A DNA stretch of 64,000 nucleotides from assembly GCA_002297365.1 (NCBI GenBank), contig DBKT01000004.1, positions 186,001-250,000 of the forward strand, read 5' to 3'. The position numbers and the translations under genes are program-made. The stretch comes from Caryophanales bacterium UBA743 (GTDB lineage: Bacteria > Bacillota_I > Bacilli_A > RFN20 > CAG-826). The notes below the pieces were generated by a model. The model had not been told where the DNA came from and searched no databases. It was given only the letters and a program-made list of their open reading frames with translations. Shown one piece after another: positions 17,284-26,960 of this stretch; position 1 is the stretch's first letter; each line of letters starts with the position of its first letter.

Positions 17284-18719
17284 AGATTGCGATGTTCGCT
17301 TCTGAGGCGCTGCCACTTTCGAAAACGGGTGGCTTAGCGGATGTCACGTATGCTTTAAGCAAGGAATTGGTCAAAGGAGGGGATGAGGTGATTCTCGTTT
17401 CTCCCTTCTATCCTTGCGTGAGAAAGAAAAAATATAAGTTCAAACATGTTTCCTTCATGCCCGTTTCCCTTTCTTGGAGAGAGCAACAAGCGGAGATTTT
17501 GTCGACCCAAATTGAGGGGATCACCTATTATTTAATCGAAAATTCCTATTATTTCGATCGGGATAATCTTTATGGGTATCATGATGATTGCGAGCGTTTT
17601 GCTTTTTTTGCTCTAGCTTGCATGAATCTTTTGAAATACCTTTCCTTCCAAGCCGACATCATTCATGTTCATGACTGGCAAGTTGGCATGGTTCCGACCC
17701 TTTTAAAGGAAAAATACGCGCAAGATCCTTTCTATTGCAAGATGAAAACCGTCCTTACAATTCATAATCCTGCCTTCAAAGGGCTTGTGGACCGTTATTT
17801 CCTTCATGATTTCTGGGGCTTGGATGATTCTTTGTTTGATTCGGGGCGCGTTCGTTTTGACAATATGGTCTCTTCTTTGAAGGCTGGCATTGTCGACGCC
17901 GATAAAATCACGACGGTTTCCCCAACCCATCGCAATGAGCTTCTCGATCCTTTTAGCGATCAAAGGCTCAATGGCGTTTTGGAATTGAGAAAAGATGATT
18001 TTGTCGGTATTTTAAATGGAATCGATTATGAAGAATGGAATCCCGCCACCGACAATCTGATCGCTAAGAATTATTCCTCCAAAGCATGGAAAATGGGTAA
18101 AAAAGCCTGTCAGAAAGACCTCTTGGAAACCTTCCAAATCCAAAAAGGGAGCGGCCCTCTTTTCGGTGTTGTTTCTCGTTTGTCTTGGCAAAAAGGCATC
18201 GATTTGATTTATGAAGCCATGAAGGGCTTTTTGAATGAATATAACGATTGCTCTCTCATCGTCTTGGGCTCAGGGGAATACGATCTTGAAAGGAAAATGC
18301 AAGAGCTTCGCGATGATTATCCAAACCATGTCGGCGTCTATATCGGATACAATAACGATCTGTCCCATAAAATCTATGCTGGATGCGACTTCTTTTTGAT
18401 GCCTTCTCTTTTTGAGCCATGCGGCATCTCCCAAATGATCTCTCAACGTTACGGCACTTTGCCCGTGGTTCGCTATACCGGTGGGCTAAGAGACACGGTC
18501 GAGGGGTATGACGAAAGCAATTCTTCAAAGCCGGACGGCATCGGATTTAATAATTATGACGTGAACGGCCTTTCTTACGCGATAGGAAAAGCAAAAGAAT
18601 TATTCCACACCCCCCTTACTTACGATAAAATCGTAGGCAATGCGCTTAAGAAAGATAATTCTTGGAAGCGCAGTTGCAAGCAATACCGTTCTCTTTATGA
18701 AGGTTTGCTAGAAAAATAA
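17280..18719 (+). CDS. glgA: glycogen synthase (GT5)
   Basis: 479 aa from ATG 17280, overlapping the glgD stop. Transfers glucose from ADP-glucose to the glycogen chain. N-terminal MKIAMFASEALPLSKTGGLADV contains the KTGG ADP-glucose-binding motif; HVHDWQVGMVPTLLK and VLTIHNPAFKG follow; the C-terminal Rossmann half has VVSRLSWQKGIDL and MPSLFEPCGISQM plus TGGLRDTV. Complete glgCDA operon; the branching enzyme, phosphorylase and debranching enzyme are not in the window. Confidence 0.96.
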   Translation: MKIAMFASEALPLSKTGGLADVTYALSKELVKGGDEVILVSPFYPCVRKKKYKFKHVSFMPVSLSWREQQAEILSTQIEGITYYLIENSYYFDRDNLYGYHDDCERFAFFALACMNLLKYLSFQADIIHVHDWQVGMVPTLLKEKYAQDPFYCKMKTVLTIHNPAFKGLVDRYFLHDFWGLDDSLFDSGRVRFDNMVSSLKAGIVDADKITTVSPTHRNELLDPFSDQRLNGVLELRKDDFVGILNGIDYEEWNPATDNLIAKNYSSKAWKMGKKACQKDLLETFQIQKGSGPLFGVVSRLSWQKGIDLIYEAMKGFLNEYNDCSLIVLGSGEYDLERKMQELRDDYPNHVGVYIGYNNDLSHKIYAGCDFFLMPSLFEPCGISQMISQRYGTLPVVRYTGGLRDTVEGYDESNSSKPDGIGFNNYDVNGLSYAIGKAKELFHTPLTYDKIVGNALKKDNSWKRSCKQYRSLYEGLLEK

Positions 18720-18728
18720 GGAGCTATT

Positions 18729-21137
18729 ATGAGCTACAACCACGAAGACATAGAGAAGAAGTGGCGCAGATATTGGGAAGAGAATAATACCTTCTATTGC
18801 GACACCCATGACTTCTCCAAACCAAAATATTACGTTTTGGATATGTTCCCTTATCCTTCTGGACAAGGTTTGCACGTCGGGCATCCTGAAGGGTATACGG
18901 CAACCGATATACTTGCCCGCATGAAAAGAATGCAAGGCTATAACGTCCTTCATCCGATGGGATGGGACGCTTTCGGTTTGCCTGCCGAGCAATTTGCCAT
19001 CAAGATGAACCAACATCCTGAAGGATTCACCCGTAAAAACATCGCAAACTTCAAAAACCAAATCCAATCCTTGGGCTTTTCTTACGACTGGTCTAAGGAA
19101 ATCGCGACCATCGATCCTAAGTATTACAAATGGACGCAATGGATTTTCATCAAAATGTTCCAAAATGATTTGGCATATGTTGCCGATATTCCGGTTAATT
19201 ATTGCCCAGAACTCGGGACTGTGCTTTCTAATGAAGAGGTGATAGATGGCAAATCCGAACGTGGCGGATATCCTGTCATTCGCATGCCTATGCGACAATG
19301 GATGCTTCGAATCACCCGCTATGCCGATCGCCTCGAAAAAGATCTTGAAGGTCTAGACTGGCCGAAGAGCACTTTGGAAATGCAGCGTAACTGGATTGGC
19401 AAATCAAAAGGCGTCGAGATCGCTTTCAAAGTGAAAGATTCCAATGAATCGTTCCGCGTTTTCACAACGAGGGTGGACACGCTTTTTGGCTGTAGCTATT
19501 GTTGCTTGGCCCCAGAGCACCCACTTGTTAAAAAACTAGTCTCTCCTGAGCAAAAAGAAGCGGTCGAAGCCTATGTGGATGAGGCTGCCCATAAATCTGA
19601 TTTGCTCCGCACTTCCTTAACGAAAGATAAAACAGGCGTTTATTTAGGAAGAAAGGCCATCAATCCAATCAATGGCAAAGAAATCCCCATCTTTGTCGCC
19701 GATTATGTTTTAGGAAGCTATGGCACAGGCGCCGTCATGGCCGTTCCTGCGCATGATGCAAGAGATTACGCTTTCGCTCAGAAATATGGTTTGCCCATCC
19801 TCCCCGTTTTGGAAGGCGGCGATATCAGCAAAGAAGCCTTTGAGGGCGATGGAAAACATATTCATTCCGATTTCGCCAATGGTTTAAATATTCTCGAAGC
19901 AAAAGCGGCGATTACCGATAGACTCGTAAAGCTTGGGGCTGGGAAAGAAGTCACCAATTACAAACTTCGTGACTGGATTTTCTCCAGGCAGCGTTATTGG
20001 GGCGAGCCAATCCCGATGGTGAAGATGGAAGATGGAACGGAATATCCTCTTCCTGAAAAAGATCTTCCGCTTCTTTTGCCTGAGTTAGACGATTATCGAC
20101 CGACAAAAGACGGCAAACCTCCTCTTTCGAAAGCGCCATCTTCCTGGCTCCATGTGGAAATCGATGGCAAAAAAGGCGAAAGAGAAACAAACACCATGCC
20201 ACAATGGGCCGGTTCTTCTTGGTACTACATTCGCTATATTGATCCGAATAACGAAAAAGCCATCGCCGATCGAAAACTCCTTGATCATTGGCTTCCTGTC
20301 GATCTTTACATCGGTGGGCAAGAACATGCTGTTTTGCATCTTCTTTATGCCCGTTTCTGGCATAAATTCCTTTATGATATCGGCGTTGTATCCTGCAAAG
20401 AACCATTCCAAAAGCTATATCACCAAGGAATGATTTTGGGCGCGAATGGCGAAAAGATGTCCAAATCGAGGGGGAATGTCATCAATCCTGACGATATCGT
20501 CAAGAGCAATGGCGCGGATTCTCTTCGCCTTTTCGAGATGTTCGCCGGTCCTTTAAATGAAGCGAAGCCTTGGTCGACAACCGCTCTGGATGGGTCCACT
20601 CGTTTTATCGAACGTGTTTTCCGCCTCGTGGATGAAGAGAGCTTTGCTAAAAAAATCGTCGACAATAACGACGGCGAACTTGATTATTCCTATCATTTCT
20701 TGGTCAAGAAAGTAACGAGTGATTTCTTGGCCCTTTCCTTCAATACCGCCATTGCCCAGATGATGGTCTTTATCAATGATTGCTATAAAGCGAAGAGCCT
20801 CTATCGCCCCTATATTGAGAATTTCGTGAAGATGTTCTCTTGCATTTGCCCGTTTGTAGGGGAGGAGATGTGGCAAAAATTAGGCCATGACCATTCGATC
20901 GCCTATGAAAGCTGGCCTACTTTCGATGAATCGAAGCTCATTAAAAAGGATGTCACCATCGGCGTTTCGATCAATGGCAAAGTTCGTGACAGCATCACCT
21001 TAAATAAAACAGCAACGCAAGAGGAAGCCGTGAAATCCGCTCTTTCAAGCGAGAAAGTCCGTAAGTGGACGGATGGCAAAACCATACGAAAAGTCATCTA
21101 TGTTCCGGGAAGAATCCTCAATATCCTTGTTGGGTAG
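18729..21137 (+). CDS. leuS: leucyl-tRNA synthetase
   Basis: 802 aa class I synthetase. HIGH-type motif in PSGQGLHVGHPEGYTATD, KMSKS motif in GEKMSKSRGNVINPDD, bacterial zinc/editing insertion NYCPELGTVLSNEEV, and editing domain with TTRVDTLFG and YGTGAVMAVPAHD (conserved Asp present; the usual TTRPDT has Val for Pro). Tryptophan-rich QWAGSSWYYIRY and the C-terminal anticodon-binding domain are intact. AAGGAG ribosome binding site; 9 bp after glgA. No T-box leader was seen. Confidence 0.97.
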   Translation: MSYNHEDIEKKWRRYWEENNTFYCDTHDFSKPKYYVLDMFPYPSGQGLHVGHPEGYTATDILARMKRMQGYNVLHPMGWDAFGLPAEQFAIKMNQHPEGFTRKNIANFKNQIQSLGFSYDWSKEIATIDPKYYKWTQWIFIKMFQNDLAYVADIPVNYCPELGTVLSNEEVIDGKSERGGYPVIRMPMRQWMLRITRYADRLEKDLEGLDWPKSTLEMQRNWIGKSKGVEIAFKVKDSNESFRVFTTRVDTLFGCSYCCLAPEHPLVKKLVSPEQKEAVEAYVDEAAHKSDLLRTSLTKDKTGVYLGRKAINPINGKEIPIFVADYVLGSYGTGAVMAVPAHDARDYAFAQKYGLPILPVLEGGDISKEAFEGDGKHIHSDFANGLNILEAKAAITDRLVKLGAGKEVTNYKLRDWIFSRQRYWGEPIPMVKMEDGTEYPLPEKDLPLLLPELDDYRPTKDGKPPLSKAPSSWLHVEIDGKKGERETNTMPQWAGSSWYYIRYIDPNNEKAIADRKLLDHWLPVDLYIGGQEHAVLHLLYARFWHKFLYDIGVVSCKEPFQKLYHQGMILGANGEKMSKSRGNVINPDDIVKSNGADSLRLFEMFAGPLNEAKPWSTTALDGSTRFIERVFRLVDEESFAKKIVDNNDGELDYSYHFLVKKVTSDFLALSFNTAIAQMMVFINDCYKAKSLYRPYIENFVKMFSCICPFVGEEMWQKLGHDHSIAYESWPTFDESKLIKKDVTIGVSINGKVRDSITLNKTATQEEAVKSALSSEKVRKWTDGKTIRKVIYVPGRILNILVG

Positions 21138-21149
21138 CACTTTCTAAGA

Positions 21150-21172
21150 GGCTAGGAAACTAGCCTTTTTTT
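21150..21172 (+). terminator. Rho-independent terminator after leuS
   Basis: GGCTAG-GAAA-CTAGCC stem-loop (21150-21165) with a GAAA tetraloop followed by seven T. Confidence 0.92.
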
Positions 21173-21195
21173 ATTTCTTTTCGTGTGAAAGAGGG

Positions 21196-21250
21196 TATAA
21201 TCTCTTCGCCCGGTACTAAGAAGACAGTCTTAGACTGGAGCGGGAGAAAA
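21196..21250 (+). promoter_or_regulatory. coaX promoter and hairpin leader
   Basis: TATAAT at 21196-21201, then a leader of about 45 nt. CTAAGA (21216-21221) pairs with TCTTAG (21228-21233), and CCCG (21209-21212) can pair with CGGG (21241-21244), which lies beside the GGAG / GGGAG ribosome binding site of coaX. The nested stem could mask initiation. No known riboswitch recognised. Confidence 0.4.
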
Positions 21251-21254
21251 GTCC

Positions 21255-22022
21255 ATGTTGCTAACGATTGATATCGGGAATACCCTGATTGATTTTGGAT
21301 TGTGGGATAACGATGTTTTATCCTTTGTCTACAAAACGCGAACCAAACCGATTCGCTCTCTTGATGAATATAAGAGCGTATTAGAGCTTTTCGTGATGAC
21401 GAAACATCTTGAAGAAATGAGGATTGATAGAGCCATCATCTCTTCCGTCGTTCCTCCTTTGACCCCGATTTTCAAATCCATCGTATTTTCCTTATTTGGC
21501 GTAAGAGCCAAAATCCTCGGGCCCAGATTGAAAAGCGGCCTCTCGATTAAGACGGATAGCCCTCAGGAAGTGGGCGCGGATCTTGTCGCCGATGCCGTAG
21601 GTGCCATATCCAAATATGGGTCCAACCTTTTTATTGCCGATTTAGGCACGGCAAACAAATTCATCTATGTCGATGAAAGCTCTTCTTTTGGAGGCTGCGC
21701 GATTGCCCCAGGAATCGCGATTGGGGCAAACAGCCTCTCGAAAGACACGGCCGCTTTGCCAGAAGTGAATCTTCTTGCGCCTGACCATGTGATTGGGAAA
21801 AACACCCATGACTCTATGAATGCGGGAATCATTTTCACGAACGTTTACGCCATAGAAGGCTTTGCGGAGGCTTTTGAAAAAGAAGTGGGCCACCCCTTAA
21901 AACGTATCCTTACCGGCGGAAATTCAATTTACGTCAAGAAACATCTCCCGGATTTTGAATACGAGGAAAACCTTCTTTTGCTGGGTTTAAAAGAAATCGA
22001 TAAAAGGAACAATAAAAAATGA
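21255..22022 (+). CDS. coaX: type III pantothenate kinase
   Basis: 255 aa, phosphorylates pantothenate in the first step of coenzyme A synthesis. ASKHA-fold motifs: TIDIGNTLIDFGLW (phosphate 1), PQEVGADLVADAVG, IADLGTANKF (phosphate 2; the usual DFGTATTF is altered) and GGCAIAPGIAIGANSL. C-terminal ILTGGNSIYV. Length is normal. The ATGA overlap with the next membrane gene ties the kinase to an uptake component. Confidence 0.92.
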   Translation: MLLTIDIGNTLIDFGLWDNDVLSFVYKTRTKPIRSLDEYKSVLELFVMTKHLEEMRIDRAIISSVVPPLTPIFKSIVFSLFGVRAKILGPRLKSGLSIKTDSPQEVGADLVADAVGAISKYGSNLFIADLGTANKFIYVDESSSFGGCAIAPGIAIGANSLSKDTAALPEVNLLAPDHVIGKNTHDSMNAGIIFTNVYAIEGFAEAFEKEVGHPLKRILTGGNSIYVKKHLPDFEYEENLLLLGLKEIDKRNNKK

Positions 22023-22699
22023 ATTATTTAACCATATCTTTTTGGATCCTTCTCATCATTTGGATCGCTCTTTTGCTCATTTCCCTACACAAAATCTCCC
22101 CGAAAGGAGATGTGAAAGCAAGAGACATTACTTTCCACGCTTTGATTGTTGCCTTGATATCCGTAATGGGCTTCGTTCCGGAAGCCGGATATATCAGCTT
22201 GATTCCTGGCATTTCTTTCTCTTTGGTTCATTTGCCTGTTTTGCTAGGAGCCTATCATAAGGGGTGGAAGGGCGGAATTATTTACGGCCTCGCCTTTGGC
22301 CTCACCTCATGGATTCAAGGCATGATGAGCGGCGTTGGCTTCAATGCTCTTTTTGCTATGCCTTGGGTCAGCATACCTCCTCGCCTTCTTTTTGGCTTTT
22401 TTGCTGGCTTCTTCTTTGACTTGCTACGCAAAAACCATAAACTATATATGAATCTATTTGCAGTGGGTGGATTTTCGTTTATCTTCACCATCATGCATAC
22501 GGTTCTCGTATTCGCCGATTTGTTTGTCTTCTACCCTGAGACGATGAAAAGCTTATTCTTCTCATCTTCCCCTGTGGCGGAAGGAGTCACGTATACGTTT
22601 ACGATGGTGATTGCTTTCGGAATGTTGGGAGAGGCTGTCTTGGCTTCGATCTTGACTCCTCTTGTTTCGAAAGCGCTTAGCAAAGTAAGAAGAGCTTAA
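22019..22699 (+). CDS. panT: ECF transporter S component, probably for pantothenate
   Basis: 226 aa, six predicted membrane segments. It begins with a Trp-rich helix, then ARDITFHALIVALISVMGFVPEAG and LIPGISFSLVHLPVLLGAY, which resemble substrate-binding S components of energy-coupling-factor transporters. These use shared EcfA/A'/T subunits encoded elsewhere. Pantothenate is inferred from the ATGA coupling to coaX and the known PanT pairing; the sequence alone does not prove the ligand. Confidence 0.7.
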   Translation: MNYLTISFWILLIIWIALLLISLHKISPKGDVKARDITFHALIVALISVMGFVPEAGYISLIPGISFSLVHLPVLLGAYHKGWKGGIIYGLAFGLTSWIQGMMSGVGFNALFAMPWVSIPPRLLFGFFAGFFFDLLRKNHKLYMNLFAVGGFSFIFTIMHTVLVFADLFVFYPETMKSLFFSSSPVAEGVTYTFTMVIAFGMLGEAVLASILTPLVSKALSKVRRA

Positions 22700-22711
22700 T
22701 TAGGAGAAAAC

Positions 22712-24067
22712 ATGCCAAATTTCAAAAAACTTGCCAAAGGCTATGAAAAGGAAGCCATTTTGGCTTTGCAGAAGTACATCCGCATCCCTTCCGTCTATGA
22801 CGAACATACAATCAAAGAAGGGCAGCCCTTTGGAGAAAACGTCAAAAAAGCTTTGGATTATTTCGCCAAACTCGGCGAAGATTACGGCTTTGAAGTAAGA
22901 AAAGTTGACGGCTACGCCGTTGAGCTTGAGTTCGGAGATAAGAATGCCCCTTTGATTGGGATCTATGGGCATTCCGATGTCGTTCCTGTTTCCGGGGAAT
23001 GGAAATACCCTCCTTTTTCCGCGACTTTGAAAGATGGCGAGATTTTCGGGCGCGGAGCATGTGACGATAAAGGACCATTAACGGCTGCTTTGTACGCCGT
23101 AAAACTTTTGAAAGACAACGGACTTATCAAAGGCTATCGCGTTAAAATCGTAAGCGGTGGCGACGAGGAAAGAGGATCTTCTTGCCTTCGTTATTATTTT
23201 GAGAAAGGAAACGGCGAAACCCCCCGTTTTGGCTTCACTCCTGATGCCAATTGGCCCCTTATCTATGCCGAAAAAGGAATTACGCACGGGACGCTCGCGA
23301 AGAAAATCGACTTAAAGCCTATCATCGCCATGGATGGAGGAACGGTTAGCAATGCCGTGTGCGATTCTTTGCTTGTCACTCTTTTGCCGGATGAGAAATT
23401 CGTCAAATATCTGCAAGAAAAGAAAATTCCTTGCGATATCAATTCCACCAAGGAGCTTCTGATGCTTCGTTTCAAAGGGAAGACGGCACATGGATCAACC
23501 CCAGAATTAGGCGTTTCCGCCATTAAACTCGCTTTTGAAACCATCGGCGCTTATTACAAGAACGCGTTTTTAAGCAAGCTTTCCACGATTTTCGATAACA
23601 ACGGGAAAAGCTTTGGGGGCTATAGCCATTCGACCGAACTTGGCGATTCTACCTTTAATTTCGGAGTTCTCCATTACATGATGAACGAGCTTTCCCTGAG
23701 TGTCGATTTCCGCTATGGCGAAAACGCTTCTCCGGAAGAATCCACCGCCAAGCTTGCCGCCTATACCGAAATGGAATTCCATCTTGATTCCGTCGCGCCT
23801 TATCTTTTATATGATAAGAAATCTCCGCTTGTTTCCACATTGATGAAAGCTTATAAGAAAGAAACGATGAAATTCTTTGATAAGCCTTTGGCCATTGGTG
23901 GCGGGACCTACGCCAAGGAAGCGCCGAATACGGTTGCTTTCGGCGCAGAATGGAAGGGCCATCCAGGAAACATGCATTCCCCGGATGAATATATTTTCGT
24001 GAAAGATTTCATCAACGATATCGCAATCTATGCCCGTGCCGTCTATATGTTGGGGAATCTTAAGTGA
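22712..24067 (+). CDS. pepV: M20 family dipeptidase (PepV / Sapep type)
   Basis: 451 aa zinc peptidase cleaving dipeptides in the cytosol. Metal-binding and catalytic motifs: IYGHSDVVPVSGEW (His, Asp), GRGACDDKGPL (bridging Asp), SGGDEERGSSC (Glu pair), and GGGTYAKEAPN near the C-terminus with HSPDE at the end. A lid domain occupies about residues 190-350. GGAG ribosome binding site. The stop overlaps the GTG of trmB. Confidence 0.9.
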   Translation: MPNFKKLAKGYEKEAILALQKYIRIPSVYDEHTIKEGQPFGENVKKALDYFAKLGEDYGFEVRKVDGYAVELEFGDKNAPLIGIYGHSDVVPVSGEWKYPPFSATLKDGEIFGRGACDDKGPLTAALYAVKLLKDNGLIKGYRVKIVSGGDEERGSSCLRYYFEKGNGETPRFGFTPDANWPLIYAEKGITHGTLAKKIDLKPIIAMDGGTVSNAVCDSLLVTLLPDEKFVKYLQEKKIPCDINSTKELLMLRFKGKTAHGSTPELGVSAIKLAFETIGAYYKNAFLSKLSTIFDNNGKSFGGYSHSTELGDSTFNFGVLHYMMNELSLSVDFRYGENASPEESTAKLAAYTEMEFHLDSVAPYLLYDKKSPLVSTLMKAYKKETMKFFDKPLAIGGGTYAKEAPNTVAFGAEWKGHPGNMHSPDEYIFVKDFINDIAIYARAVYMLGNLK

Positions 24068-24684
24068 GAGGGCGTTTTAAGAAATGGGCATCCCCTTTTT
24101 TAGAGGAACACCCGGAACTCGTTTTGAAGGGAATCGATCCAAAAGATCCTTTCTTTTCGAAGCAAGCGCTTCATCTTGAAGTGGGCTCAGGCAAAGGAGA
24201 TTTCGTCATTGGGATGGCAAAGAAACACCCTGAGACGAATTTCCTTGCTATCGAAAGGGATCTTTCTATCGCAGGCATCCTTGCCAAGAAAGTCTTTCAG
24301 TCCGAATGCCCGAATATTCGTATCATACATGGGGATTTTGATGTCCTTTACCCTGCATTAGAGGATCTTCGTTTTCAAACGATCTATCTTAATTTCTCTG
24401 ACCCATGGCCAAAGAAAAGGCATGAGAAAAGACGTTTGACTCACGCGAAAAGGCTTGAGGAATTCGCCAAGATTCTTCTTCCTGAAGGGGAGCTTCATAT
24501 CAAAACGGACAACGATTCCTTATACGCTTTCAGCTTAGAGCAAATACCTCTTTCGCCTTTTGAGATGATTCTCAATGAGGAAAATTACATTTTTGATGAA
24601 GAAAACGATGTGATGAGCGAATATGAGAAGAATTTCCGCTCTATGGGGAAAAGCATCCATCGCGTTTTTCTAAAAAAGAAATAA
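24064..24684 (+). CDS. trmB: tRNA (guanine-N7-)-methyltransferase
   Basis: 206 aa SAM-dependent enzyme methylating G46 of tRNA. GTG start overlapping the pepV stop (GTGA). LHLEVGSGKGDFVIGMA is the SAM-binding loop; NFSDPWPKKRHEKRRLTH is the TrmB signature. C-terminal strand and SEYEKNFRSMGKSIHR match. Complete. Confidence 0.95.
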   Translation: MRGRFKKWASPFLEEHPELVLKGIDPKDPFFSKQALHLEVGSGKGDFVIGMAKKHPETNFLAIERDLSIAGILAKKVFQSECPNIRIIHGDFDVLYPALEDLRFQTIYLNFSDPWPKKRHEKRRLTHAKRLEEFAKILLPEGELHIKTDNDSLYAFSLEQIPLSPFEMILNEENYIFDEENDVMSEYEKNFRSMGKSIHRVFLKKK

Positions 24685-24699
24685 TAAGGAGAATAGGAT

Positions 24700-25308
24700 A
24701 TGTATCGCTTATTTTATGATTTCGAAACCAATGGAGACGTTCTTTTCGTTTTGTTTGATCCCGAGAAGAAGCCGGATGAAATCAAAACAGAAGGGGATAT
24801 TACTCTTCTTTACGCTCAAAAGGAGCTTATTGGAATGAATCTTTTTCACATCTCCAATATCGTTAAAATCAAATCCAAAGGCGTTCTTTTCGCGCCCGAG
24901 GAGAAACTTCTAAGCGCATTGAATTCTTATCTTTCCAACCATAACGCCCCTCTTTTGCCTCCTCTTGAAGAGTCTGGCTACGAAGTTATGAGAATCGTTC
25001 AGCTTGAGGAGCATCCTTTAGAAGAGAAAGCCCAGATTGTCACTTTAGAAAGCAAGGGGAAGAGCTACCAATCCGTTTCCTATTATCCGAATCTGGAAGA
25101 AGGGAAGCTTGTTGTTGCCGCCAAAGACGGAACCATTCTTTATGATGGCTCGCTTTTCCATAAGAAACTCGTGAGAAACATTCCTGTGGACGTTTCGCTT
25201 TGCTCGCCTAAGGAATTGAAAATATCCAATGAGAGCAAAGAGGCCTTTTTGCCAGAAGGATATCTTGAGGGGGAGGATTTTTTCCTTTCCGAAGGGGGAG
25301 AGAAATGA
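24700..25308 (+). CDS. ytpR: YtpR-like protein (DUF4479 plus divergent tRNA-binding OB domain)
   Basis: 202 aa. N-terminal DUF4479 region (FYDFETNGDVLFVLFDPE, MNLFHISNI) followed by an EMAP/tRNA-binding-like OB fold; VRNIPVDVSLCSPKELKI corresponds to the RGVxSxGMICSxKEL strand of YtpR. Several OB-fold signature residues are changed (HPLEEKAQIVTLE for HPNADKL..., YYPNL for GAPNV), so RNA binding is uncertain. In Bacillus ytpR lies near trmB as here. Overlaps pncB by 4 nt. Confidence 0.75.
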   Translation: MYRLFYDFETNGDVLFVLFDPEKKPDEIKTEGDITLLYAQKELIGMNLFHISNIVKIKSKGVLFAPEEKLLSALNSYLSNHNAPLLPPLEESGYEVMRIVQLEEHPLEEKAQIVTLESKGKSYQSVSYYPNLEEGKLVVAAKDGTILYDGSLFHKKLVRNIPVDVSLCSPKELKISNESKEAFLPEGYLEGEDFFLSEGGEK

Positions 25309-26822
25309 GCAAAATCTATTGCGAGCCTTATATTCCGGATGAAGATTACGACAATCCGGCAATGGTCACGGATTTCTATGAGTTCACCATGGCCAATTGC
25401 CTTTTTCTCCATGGCTTCAAAGACAAAGTCATGGTCTTTGACATGTTCTTCCGCGAAAATCCTGACAACCTCGGTTATTCCATTTCCTGTGGGCAAGACC
25501 GTTTAACCAAATTCCTTCTGAATTATCATTTCACCGAGAAAGACCTCATATACCTCAAAAGCAAAGGGATGTCCGATTCTTTCCTGGAATATCTCTCTGC
25601 TTATCGTTGGAAAGGCGGCATGTATGCTTTAAAAGAAGGAACGGTTTGCTATCCGCAAGTACCGATGGTCCGCATCGAATGCGACATGGTTGGGGCCATT
25701 TTGATTGAGACCTACCTCCTTCAAACGATGAATTTCCATTCCTTGATCGCAACAAAAGCCACCCGCATATCCGGTTTAGCCACCCATCAAGAAAGAAAAG
25801 TCATGGAATTTGGCACAAGACGCGCGCAGGGGGAAAGCGCAGGGAACGACGGCGCCTATGCGGCTATTCTTGGAGGTTGCATCGGAACGGCCAACTGCTT
25901 AGCCGAGATGCGATATGGCCCAGAAGTAAAAGCGGTGGGCACCATCGCTCACTCTTTTATTGAGTTCTTCCCTGATGAACTAAGCGCCTTCCGCGCTTTT
26001 GCCGAAACTTATCCGGAGAATGTTTCCTTGCTTCTTGATACTTATTCCGTATTCGATTCAGGCTTGCCCAACCTCATCACCATTGATGATGAGCTCATCA
26101 AGAAATATCCAAACGATCCGAATAAACGCGTGAAATCCGCCCGTGTTGACTCGGGTGATTTGGCTCGTTCCTATAAGAGATTGAGGAAAGCGTTGGACAA
26201 AGCGGGAAAGCCATATATCAAACTCGTCGCTTCGAATTCCTTAGATGAGAAGAAAATCCGCAGCATGGAAATCTATGAAGACGCCCATTTCGATTCCTAT
26301 GGCGTGGGGGAGAATCTGATTACCTCTGCCACAGACCCCGTCTTCGGGGGAGTCTATAAACTCGTTGCGGTAAAGGAAAGTGAGGGAAGCTACGCTCCGA
26401 AGATGAAATGCTCTGACTCGGCCTCGAAAGCCATCATCCCCGGAAAGCTTATGGCCTGGAGAGTCTATGATGAGAATGGGCAAGGGCAATGCGACATCAT
26501 TTCGATGGATGATGAAGTGGTGGAGGAGGGCAAACCGATCGTCGTTTACGATTTCTCTCCTGACGCATTCCATAAACGCAGGGAAATCATCCCTCTCAAA
26601 GTGGAGAAGCTTCTCATCCCTTATATCGAAAACGGCGAACTCGTCTATAAGCTTCCTAGCATTAGCGAGAAGAGAGCCTACATCAAGGATCAATTGGAAA
26701 ACAAAGTCTGGGAATCCGAGCTCCGCTTCGAGATGCCTCACGAACACTATGTGGATCTCACTGAAAAAGTCTATAAAACCCGTGAAAATCTTTATAGCGA
26801 GCTCCATGGCGGGACTCTTTAA
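25305..26822 (+). CDS. pncB: nicotinate phosphoribosyltransferase
   Basis: 505 aa enzyme of the NAD salvage pathway (nicotinate + PRPP to NaMN). VTDFYEFTMANCLF at the N-terminus, EFGTRRAQGESAG, catalytic His in GTIAHSFIEFF, ARVDSGDLARSY for phosphate binding, and the C-terminal domain with KMKCSDSASKAIIPGK. Length fits the long bacterial form. Preceded by ytpR with ATGA coupling, followed by a clear terminator. Confidence 0.96.
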   Translation: MSKIYCEPYIPDEDYDNPAMVTDFYEFTMANCLFLHGFKDKVMVFDMFFRENPDNLGYSISCGQDRLTKFLLNYHFTEKDLIYLKSKGMSDSFLEYLSAYRWKGGMYALKEGTVCYPQVPMVRIECDMVGAILIETYLLQTMNFHSLIATKATRISGLATHQERKVMEFGTRRAQGESAGNDGAYAAILGGCIGTANCLAEMRYGPEVKAVGTIAHSFIEFFPDELSAFRAFAETYPENVSLLLDTYSVFDSGLPNLITIDDELIKKYPNDPNKRVKSARVDSGDLARSYKRLRKALDKAGKPYIKLVASNSLDEKKIRSMEIYEDAHFDSYGVGENLITSATDPVFGGVYKLVAVKESEGSYAPKMKCSDSASKAIIPGKLMAWRVYDENGQGQCDIISMDDEVVEEGKPIVVYDFSPDAFHKRREIIPLKVEKLLIPYIENGELVYKLPSISEKRAYIKDQLENKVWESELRFEMPHEHYVDLTEKVYKTRENLYSELHGGTL

Positions 26823-26837
26823 AAGCCTTCTTTTGAC

Positions 26838-26866
26838 AAAGACTCCGCTTAAGGGGTCTTTTTCTT
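26838..26866 (+). terminator. Rho-independent terminator after pncB
   Basis: AAAGACTCC / GGGGTCTTT stem (26838-26846, 26853-26861) with a 6-nt loop, then a T-rich tail. Confidence 0.88.
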
Positions 26867-26960
26867 TTTTAAGAAAAAAATGTTACATTGTTTCAGAAAA
26901 TGGATGAAATTTATAACCCACTCCGCCATAATTAGAGTGCAAGGAAAAGGAGTTGTTTCT

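Noticed and set aside
26880..26960. Upstream extension of the LacI-family gene
   Set aside because: No ribosome site at the upstream ATG and extra residues do not fit the family; ATG 26961 with AAAGGAG is better.
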